DNA of 64,000 nucleotides from Camillea tinctor (Eukaryota > Ascomycota > Sordariomycetes > Xylariales > Xylariaceae). Each line of letters begins with the position of its first letter. Within the stretch, counting starts at the first letter, position 1. Location of the stretch: contig MU394080.1 of the NCBI GenBank assembly GCA_022578605.1, positions 394,969 through 458,968 of the forward strand, read 5' to 3'. The translations under genes and the position numbers were made by a program. The notes under the pieces were generated by a model. That model had not been told where the DNA came from. It did not search any database and saw nothing but the letters and a program-made list of their open reading frames with translations. This document shows, piece after piece, positions 56,562 through 64,000 of this stretch.

Positions 56562-57929
56562 GAAATAAATAGAAAACTGCATTTTATATTTGCTATGAAT
56601 ATTTTAAGTTTTTAATTATGTTTATAGGTTTTATTAATGCTTTTATTACTTTTTAAAGTTATATATAAGAGGTACTTTATGGCATTATTAACGTATTTTG
56701 TGTGGTATATTTAAACGATATATTGGTTTTTTTCGGAATAAAAAAACATATATAAAACATTTTTAAAAAGTTATTAATAAACTATAAAAGGCCGACTTAT
56801 ACGTTAAACTGTTAAAATGTTAATTTTACTAATTATTTATAAAGTTTTTAAGATATGTTATATTTAAAAAAAGATTTTTATAAACTTTAATAAAATTAAA
56901 ATTATAATAAAATGGCTTATATTAAAGTTTGTTTATAACGTATAATAGTTTATTAAGTTTTATAACTTTTATTGCTGTTTTATTAAAAGGTTTTTTCAAA
57001 TCGCTGCTTTATTAACATGCTATTTTAAAGAAGGTGGATTTAAGGAAAAACTAAGTAAAGATTTTTTAAATAAGCTAATAAAAAAAGCTTTTAAAAAGCT
57101 TTAAGCTGCATTTAAAAAAGCTTTTTTTTAATGCATTTTAACTTTAAAAAGTAAATATTAATAGAAATTAATGTTTTAAAGTATGCTATATTTAAGACAT
57201 TATTATAAAAAGATAATAAAGGTAAATATTATTTTATAGTGGTTTAATTAAGAAAATTTATCGAAATAAAGCTAAATTATAAGATAGCTAACCAAGAAAT
57301 ATTAGCAATTATATAGTTATTTAAGCATTAACGATATTACTTATAAAGTAATAAATACTTTATTAAAGTTAAGTTAAATTATATAAGCTTTTATAGCTTT
57401 ATGGCTATTTTTAAGCTAAATAGGAAATAAATAAAATGATATATGTTATTAGCTTTTTTTAATTTTATTATTAAGCATTAATTAAAAAAATAAAACTTAG
57501 CTAATTTAATTTTAAAATGCTTTAACTATATATAAAAAAAGGCTAATAATTTAACATTATTATTTATGTTAAAAAAAAAGTTAGCAGTAAATATTAAGTT
57601 ATTTTTAGCTATAAACTTAAATTTTAAAGTATTAATTAATGCTATTTATAAATGTAAATTAAAAAAAAATGTTAGGTTTTAACCTAAGTAATTACGCGTA
57701 AAAAAGCGCAAATGGTTAATTAAAGCGTTAATTAAAAAAAAAAGTTACTTTAAAGTTTATTTAACCTTATATAAAAAGTATAACAATGCAACTTTAAATA
57801 TAAAGAAATTAAAAAACAACTAACTAATAAAACGCTAGTAAAACTATAATAAACTATTAAGTTAAATACTTTTTTATAATATAATAATTAACTATATATT
57901 ATTAACAAAAAAGCTATTTATTTTTAACT

Positions 57930-58500
57930 TATTAAATTATATTACAACAATTTACTAGCAGGCTATTTTAACATAAAACAAATTAAAGCGGCGTTAAAAA
58001 ATTAATTTTACTAGTTTAACTTAAAAAAAGATATAAAAAATTATATAAAAAACTATAATATATGTTTTAAAGTTAAAGCAAAATACTATTGTTTTTATAG
58101 CAAACTTAACTTTTTACTAATACTTTTAAAACCTATGTAAAAGCTATTTATAAATTTTATTACAAGTTTTCCTTTTACTTAGCACAAAAGTTAAGAAGTA
58201 AACGCAATATTAATAATAATAAACTAATTTATAAAAATAACGTTCTTATTTTTAATAGTTACAATTATTATAAGTTTAAAACTAGCTAAACTATTTTATT
58301 AAGAAATTACGTATTGTTTTAAAGTTTTATTAAGCATAGTTTTAAATAAAAAAACAGTATTTACTAGCAAATTTTAAAAAAAACTATGCTATTATATTAA
58401 AATTAAAAAAGACTTTTAATTGCGTTTTACTTTTAAACTAACGGCTAAATAAAACAAATAAACCAAATTATTGAAAATTATTTAAAGTGTTTTTTAAGAA
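57930..58500 (+). pseudogene. Integrase relic of the degraded gypsy element
   Basis: Contains an LLAGYFNIKQIKAALKN-stop-FY stretch matching the integrase zinc-finger block (xLAGHFG-x-KT...FYW). Near 58425-58500 the sequence FKLTAK-stop-NK-stop-TKLLK corresponds to the FHPQTDGQTERxNQ-LLE end of the core. The interrupting stops are those expected from CAA/CAG/CGA-to-TAA-type RIP changes. Confidence 0.65.
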
Positions 58501-59328
58501 AAAAACAAATATTTTAGCTAAACCTGTTACTTAAAGCTTTTTTTACAATAAACTTTGCTATAAATAGCACTATAAAAAGGTTACTTTTTAAAGTATTATA
58601 TAAATATAAATTAAAGTTTTAAATATTTATTAAAAACAACTTTACAGTGAAAGAAGTTTTAATAATATATATAAAAATTAATAAATTTAAAAAAATACGC
58701 AAAAAATTAAAGAAACAATGGCGAATTGCTACCGAAAAGTATAAAAAATATTATAATAATAAACATAAAGCTATATTATTTAAAGTAAGTTAAATAGTTA
58801 AGCTATTTATTAAAAATTTGCAAGTTAAATATAAAAAGCTAACTTTAAAGTATATTAATTTATTTAAAATTACTTAAACTATTAAATTATAAGCGTATTA
58901 ATTAACTTTTTTTAAAAAATATAATTGCTTATATAATGTTCTCTTTATTTAATTACTAAAACTTTAAAAAGTTAAAACTAATAACTTTTTACTTATACTA
59001 AAATTAAAAATTAAAAATAAACAAGAAATTAAAAACGTAGTAAGCAAAAAGGTACATTAAAGCATTATATATTACAAGGTAAAATAAAAAGTATAGCTAT
59101 TTAAATATAACTAAATAATTAGCGAAGAAAACATGGCAAATGCGTAAAAAGCAATTTAAAAATACGAGAAAAAGGTTAAATAATAAAAGAAAAAAAAGAA
59201 AAATAAAAAAATATAAACGTAAATGTAAAACTTTATTTTTTTATAATTATGTAACTTAAAGGACTTATATTAAAAAATGTTTTAAAATAAGTATAAAATA
59301 AAATAAAAACAATTAATAAAAACATTAT

Positions 59329-59525
59329 TAATGCAGTCACTGTATATTAAGGGGTGCATAGCACCCCACATAGATAAGATAAAATAAGGACTAGGACTAG
59401 CACTAGTAAATAAGATAAGAAGATAGCAACATTTAATGTGCAGCGCAGCTGCACATTTAATGTTGCACCTTCTCATCTTTCTACATACTCATAATACTAC
59501 CCTATACTGCCTCATTTTGCATTAA
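59329..59525 (+). repeat. ~200-bp dispersed repeat, copy D
   Basis: Forward-oriented, well preserved: ATGCAGTCACTGTATATTAA start, GGGGTGCATAGCACCCC hairpin, GTGCAGCGCAGCTGCAC palindrome, and CTATACTGCCTCATTTTGCA end. It lies inside the dead gypsy element. Confidence 0.85.
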
Positions 59526-60820
59526 TTATATTATTAAAAATTAAACATAAACTTTTAAGTTTAATAAAGACTTGCGCTTTGCTATTAAACTATAGTATAG
59601 ATTTTAATACATTACCAAATTATAAGCGTAAAATTATATAAACTTTAAAACATTTTCGTTTAATTTATTTTTTGTAGCATTTTATTTAGCATTAAACTAA
59701 TAAGCATAAATTTTGCAACGTATTTTTTGCTTAAAAAACTTAACAGCAGCGCTTTAAGCTGTAAACCCCTTATTTTCAAGCTAACTTTAAAGCATTATTG
59801 CTATAATATAAGCGCAACAGGCCAATATAAAAGCAATAGCTTTAAAAGGTTAAATAAACAAAAAGGCAAGCGATTTGTATGTATTGTAAGCCGCGTTATA
59901 AATAGCGTAAGCAGCTTAAAAAAATCGCTAAAGTTAGTTGTAACTAAAGCGAAAAGCATGTAAAAAACACTAAAATTAAAATTGTTAAAGCTATTTACTA
60001 TAATATTTTTCTTTTTTTTATTAAATTTTAAGCAAAATAGTAAGTGTTTATTAAACGATAAAAAGCGTAAAAAAAGCAGAATTAAATTCTTGTAATTGCT
60101 TTTTAATTACTTAGCAAAGTAACTTAAATAAAGTTATTATTTCTATTTTTAATCTCTTTTTTTTACGCGTTAACTTCCTACACTTAGTAAGTATTAATTA
60201 ATTAACGTAAAAAAAAATTAAGCAATAAGCATTATAGTAAATTATGTTTAAAATTTAGTAATATTAAAAACATTAATAAAAATAACTTATAGCAAGCATG
60301 TTTTTATTAACCGACTTGCATAAATTATATTAATTTAAGCAACCTTTATAAAAAAACAAAGCTAGATTTTTATAAACATAAGCAAGTTTAACTAGTTTAC
60401 CAGTATTAAAGCAAAACGCGACTTTAGCGCATTTAATATAACCGCGGCATATATAAAAACTTTTAAGCAGGATTTTCGCAGCACACGCACCAAAACAGCA
60501 GTTGCGCGCTTTGGCAGTTTAACGACGCGAAAGCATTATAAATAAATAACAAGGAAAAAAAAACAAAAAAGGTATGATTTATAAATGTTATAAGTATAAA
60601 AAATAAATGTAAGCACAATTTTTAAAAAAACGAATAATATTAAGGATTAAAAGGATTTTTTTTATTTACTTAAGTTAAGAAAATAACCTTATATTTAAGT
60701 TAATTAAAAGCTAAATTTTTAACGAGACGCTAATAAACCTTTAGCTTATTATATATTTATATATTAAGCTAATTATATAAATAAGGCTAATTAATTAAAA
60801 TAACCATTTTAAAAAAAAGG

Positions 60821-60998
60821 TGTAATTATTATAGTAGTAGCCATTTAACTAAGAAATTAACCTTTAATACGGCTTATATTTATTATATATAAAGGCTTTT
60901 ACTCCCTTATAGTATTAAGAAAAATAAACATTTATTTTTATTTTTTATTACCTTTATAATATATATTAATTATACTTAACTTAATCCCCCGCGTAACA
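60821..60998 (+). repeat. Right LTR of the degraded gypsy element
   Basis: Begins TGTAATTATTATAG and ends CCCGCGTAACA; shares TTTAATACGGCTTA and TATAGTATTAAGAAAAATAA with the left LTR. It is followed by TAAAT, which matches the five bases before the left LTR. Confidence 0.75.
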
Positions 60999-61009
60999 TA
61001 AATATTTAT

Positions 61010-61260
61010 TTTATTAATTAATATAAATAATAATTGCATAATAAAAACAAAAAGTAATTATATACCCCGCATATAAATAAGTTGCGCTTTTTTAAATATA
61101 AATAAATAACCGTTTTTCAGCATTTGCTTTTTTAATGGTTGCATAATAAGGACAGGAAGTAACTAGGTACCCTGCACATAAATAAGTTGCGCTTTCTTAC
61201 ACAACTTTAATTAAACAGTTCCCTTTTTAAATATAAATAAACAACCGTTTCTCACTACTT
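61010..61260 (+). repeat. Imperfect direct repeat pair near the gypsy right end
   Basis: Two copies (from about 61027 and 61138) share TTGCATAATAA, AAGTAA, a CCC(T)GCA(C/T)ATAAATAAGTTGCGCTTT block, AAATATAAATAAACAACCG and a TTTGCTTTT end. They appear to be fragments of one LTR-like unit with different mutation loads. Confidence 0.55.
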
Positions 61261-61321
61261 GTTATTTGCTTTTACTTTTTTATTTTTCTTAACGTACGTA
61301 CATTTATTAATAATTAATGTC
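61201..61321 (+). mobile_element. Degraded relative of the solo-LTR family (forward)
   Basis: CAACTTTAATTAAACAGTTCCC, AACAACCGTTTCTC and AACGTACGTACAT correspond to the 3' half of the LTR at 17679-17873, with RIP-type transitions. Confidence 0.6.
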
Positions 61322-61377
61322 GTTTTTAAATATAAAATAAATTAATAAGTTTTTATATTTTTTAAATAGTTTTTAAG

Positions 61378-61550
61378 CATGTATATATATATATAAAAGA
61401 AAAAACATAATAATAAAAATAAAAAAACGGAGACTGGTGTATTTAAGTGTTTTTATAAAAGGAATTATTTAATTAAAGGTTGAAAAGAATTAACAACTTT
61501 TTTATAATCCTTTAAAATAATTAAAGCTATATAAAATAATTAAGGCCATG
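61378..61550 (-). mobile_element. Degraded relative of the solo-LTR family (inverted)
   Basis: The minus strand reads ACACCAGTCTCCGTTTTT and so on, matching the LTR at 17679-17873. AAACGGAGACTGGTGTATTT on the plus strand is the clearest block. Confidence 0.6.
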
Positions 61551-61782
61551 TGTAAGTACGTGTATGTACGTATAAAATAAAGAAATAACATATTAAAAAG
61601 TAAAGGAAATAACAAAGGGTTGGAGATTGGTGTATTTAAGTGTTTCTTATATAAGGGAACTATTTAATTAAAAGGTTAAAAGCGTTGCTAAGATTTTTAT
61701 AATCCCCATATAAAATAATTAAGGCCATATGAGATAATTAAAGCTATAAGGCCCTTAGTTATTATTTATAATACAACTAACA
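61551..61782 (-). mobile_element. Near full-length degraded copy of the solo-LTR family (inverted)
   Basis: GGTTGGAGATTGGTGTATTT, GGGAACTATTTAATTAAAAG and GGCCCTTAGTTATTATTTAT mirror the whole solo LTR on the opposite strand, ending TACAACTAACA, the complement of the LTR's TGTTGGTTGTA start. Substitutions are mostly G-to-A/C-to-T. Confidence 0.7.
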
Positions 61783-62261
61783 TTACTTTTACCCTTTTTT
61801 TAAGTTAAAATATTTAGTTAAAAGTTAAATTAACGGGTTTTTTTAAGTTTTTTTTTTAAATTACTTTATTTATAAGGTAAGATCGCAATGGCGGGATAAA
61901 GTGGGCTGCAGCAAAATAAAAAGCAGAACGGACTTTTTTAAGGTTTTCTTTTCCGTTTTAAAAGCGTGTCGTTTTTTTTAAATTCCGTTTTATTAAAAAT
62001 ACGTTAATTAATAAGCCATAAATTTTCTTTCGGTAAAAATGGGTTTTAATAACCACATTTATTTTTTACATATTTTTTAAACAGGTTTTAAAGTAAATTT
62101 TTAACAACTTTATTTTGTTTAGTTTTCACAGTTTATATTTACCGTATTTTATTAAGTTTTTAATTTTATATAAACTTACCTACTTTTCATATAGTTTAAC
62201 TTTATTTAACATATTAATGTTTTTTAAAATGTTGTAAATTAATATAAGCAACTTTTTAATA

Positions 62262-62458
62262 ATGATGCAATCACTGTATATTAAGGGGTGCATAGCACCC
62301 CACATAGATAAGATAAGATAAAGACTAGTACTAGCACTAGTAAATAAAATAAGAAGATAGCAACATTTAATGTGCAGCGCAGCTGCACATTCAATGTTAC
62401 ACCTTCTCATCTTTCTACATACTCATAATACTACCCTATACTGCCACATTTTTGCATT
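62262..62458 (+). repeat. ~200-bp dispersed repeat, copy E
   Basis: Forward-oriented, the best preserved copy together with C and D: ATGCAATCACTGTATATTAA start, GGGGTGCATAGCACCCC, GTGCAGCGCAGCTGCAC, CTATACTGCCACATTTTTGC end. Reading frames called on its minus strand are repeat artefacts. Confidence 0.85.
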
Positions 62459-63207
62459 AAATAATAAAGGTAGTTTTTATTTTTTGCTTAAATAGTTGAT
62501 TTATGTTTTAAGCAACATTGTTTTAATTTTTAATAATTATTACAATGTATTTTTTAATATTTTATTGCTTTTTAACGAATATGCGTCCTTTTATTTTTAT
62601 TAAAACTTTAATGTTAATAATTAAGTTTTAATTTAAAACCTTTTATAAAAAAAATAACTGTTTCGATAAGTATAACTAATTGTTAACCGTAAGCGGCTTT
62701 ATATAAATTAAATTTATACGTTTTAACTGCAGTTTTATTCGTTTATATCATTAATTATAAAGGTTTAAGCTAATGCTTGCTATTATTATTGCTATTTTTT
62801 ATTAAGCTTTAATTAATTAGTACGTAACCTTACTTAACAATATTTTACGTTTTTAAGTAATAAGTTAAGCCGACATTAATTTTACTTTTTAAGTCGGCTA
62901 CGGCATAATAAACTTTATTTTTAAAATAATACATTTTAAATTAAAAGTAACTTTATTTATTAACTTTTTTAAATATAAATAAATAATTAAAGCGTATTAA
63001 TAAGTAAAATTTACGGAATAGGTTAAAAGTTTTACATTAATTACGTAACGTATCGTATAATTAATACGATTTTAAATTAAACATGGTTTTCGAAAAAGTT
63101 ATTTATTTTTTATATTAATTTAATTTTTTATAATAATGTGTTTATAATAATATATAAAAATAAATAAACAATAATTATTATATAATAAAAATAAAAAGTT
63201 ATTATGT

Positions 63208-63398
63208 TAATGTAAAATGTGGCAGTATAAAGTAGTATTATAAGTATGTAAAAAAATAAAAAAGTGCAACATTAAATATGCAACTACGCTGCACATTAAA
63301 TGTTGCTATTTTCTTATTTTATTTATTAGTGTTAGTACTAGTTTTTATTTTATTTATGGGGTGCTATGCACCTTTTAATATACAATAATTACATCATA
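63208..63398 (-). repeat. ~200-bp dispersed repeat, copy F
   Basis: Reverse-oriented, moderately mutated: AATGTGGCAGTATAAAGTAG, CAACTACGCTGCACATTAAA, GGGGTGCTATGCACC, ATTACATCAT. It ends about 225 bp before the rRNA junction. Confidence 0.75.
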
Positions 63399-63623
63399 TA
63401 TATTATGCACGTAAATAAATCGCGTTTTCCTCCGTAACTTTAAATGAATTATCACGGTAAAAGCTTAATTTTAAACTTTATACATAATATAGTTAATTAA
63501 CCGTTTATATAAACCTTTATAACTGCCATTCATTTAATTTATTAGTTATTATCTTTAAAATACATTTAATTCCTAGTCGTACCTAAATATTTAAACCGCA
63601 ATTATAATAAATCTGCTGGATTA

Positions 63624-63663
63624 AAGCAGAATTCGGTAAGCGTTGGATTGTTCACCCACTAAT

Positions 63664-63718
<55 letters not shown>

Positions 63719-64000
63719 ATGACCTCGCCGCAATGGTAATTCAGCTTAGTACGAGAGGAACCGCTGATTCAGATAATTGGTTTTTGCGGCTGTCCGACCG
63801 GGCAGTGCCGCGACGCTACCATCTGCTGGATAATGGCTGAACGCCTCTAAGTCAGAATCCATGCCAGAAAGCGGCGATACCTCCCACACGTCGTAGACGG
63901 ATACGAATAGGCTTCGGCCTCGCATCTTAGCAGGCGATTCTTCCACACGGCTCGAAGTGCCGGGTGGTAATTCGCGTATTGTAATTTTAACACGCGTGGG
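63624..64000 (+). rRNA. 28S (large subunit) rRNA, 3' portion, truncated at 5' side and by window end
   Basis: From 63624 the sequence follows fungal 28S rRNA in sense orientation: AGCAGAATTCGGTAAGCG, GGATTGTTCACCCACTAATA, GGGTTTAGACCGTCGTGAGA, and the sarcin/ricin loop AGTACGAGAGGA near 63749. GAACGCCTCTAAGTCAGAAT and the GCGTGGG close to the mature 3' end follow. Upstream rRNA (more than 2.5 kb of 28S) is absent, replaced by AT-rich repeat DNA. The rRNA part shows no RIP-type decay. It is either the edge of the rDNA array or an isolated fragment. Confidence 0.95.

Larger units (their letters stand above)
54860..60998 (+). mobile_element. RIP-degraded Ty3/gypsy LTR retrotransposon
   Basis: Two related LTRs (54860-55034 and 60821-60998) in direct orientation, both starting TG, enclose about 5.8 kb. 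The flanking 5-mers are identical (TAAAT at 54855-54859 and 60999-61003), which is suggestive although weak in AT-rich DNA. On the plus strand the interior keeps decayed pol segments in order: reverse transcriptase (56253-56561), a YLNDILVFF-like YxDD block near 56700, an RNase H-like stretch near 57165, the integrase zinc-finger region LLAGYFNIKQIK near 57945, and the integrase end near 58425-58500. All parts have many stops, so it is dead. Copies C and D of the ~200-bp repeat lie within it. Confidence 0.8.
52501..63623. repeat. AT-rich, gene-free, RIP-degraded repeat tract
   Basis: About 11 kb of very AT-rich, TpA-rich sequence with stops in all frames, no host gene, and relics of several repeat families that pair with less mutated copies by C-to-T and G-to-A differences. 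This is the expected signature of repeat-induced point mutation. It adjoins 28S rRNA sequence at 63624. Intervals not covered by the named repeats show no recognisable structure beyond AT richness. Confidence 0.85.

Noticed and set aside
59727..59963. 78-codon Lys-rich frame within the degraded gypsy interior
   Set aside because: Composition is typical of RIP-altered DNA; no motif recognised and no neighbouring coding exon.
59282..62410. Two similar small minus-strand frames (64 and 76 codons)
   Set aside because: Both lie inside copies D and E of the ~200-bp repeat; the similarity reflects the repeat, not a gene.
53000..63600. Possible CRISPR array or centromere-like array
   Set aside because: The repeats are dispersed, inverted and unequally mutated, without regular spacers. 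AT richness alone does not identify a centromere, and the adjoining rDNA suggests a rDNA flank.

Overview
The window is nuclear DNA of a filamentous ascomycete (Pezizomycotina, probably Sordariomycetes). It carries spliceosomal introns of about 46-120 nt with GTRNGT donors and CTAAC/CTGAC branch sites, Zn2Cys6 regulators, fungal transporter families, and an AT-rich tract that looks repeat-induced point mutation (RIP) degraded. Dispersed CCTAGGTA-type palindromes and a [D1,2] stwintron would fit Xylariales-like fungi, but that placement is only a guess.

Layout. 1-52.5 kb is ordinary gene-bearing DNA with 16 intact-looking protein genes and two pseudogenes. In order: copper amine oxidase (+), ZIF/YCR023C-like MFS transporter (+), indoleamine 2,3-dioxygenase (+), Zn2Cys6 regulator (+), sugar porter with a twin intron (-), GT32 mannosyltransferase (-), ThrE/Prm10-type exporter (+), second sugar porter (-), TauD-type dioxygenase (+), cytochrome P450 (-), glycerophosphodiester/phosphate-type MFS permease (-), M24 metallopeptidase (+), a 5'-truncated frameshifted transcription-factor pseudogene (-), a SnoaL-like pseudogene (+), Mtr-type amino-acid permease (-), HRI1 (+), a double zinc-cluster transcription factor of about 1258 aa (+), an amidase-signature enzyme (+) and an FtsJ-like methyltransferase (-). 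One solo LTR with a perfect 5-bp target duplication lies at 17.7 kb.

From about 52.5 to 63.6 kb the DNA is extremely AT-rich. It holds a RIP-degraded Ty3/gypsy retrotransposon (about 54.86-61.0 kb, LTRs and matching TAAAT flanks), six copies of a roughly 200-bp repeat, relics of the same LTR family as the solo LTR, and one much better preserved terminal-inverted-repeat element at 54.0-54.5 kb. At 63,624 the sequence switches abruptly to unmutated 28S rRNA (3' part, sense strand), so the window ends at the edge of an rDNA unit or array.

How the genes work together. Most are for nutrient acquisition and catabolism (amines, tryptophan, sugars, amino acids, amides, peptides, phosphodiesters). 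The transporter/TauD/P450/permease/peptidase block at 25-37 kb and the regulator/amidase pair at 43-50 kb are the most plausible functional groupings, inferred from order and orientation only. Exon coordinates were derived by hand from splice signals, reading phase and family conservation; every multi-exon model given closes in frame.
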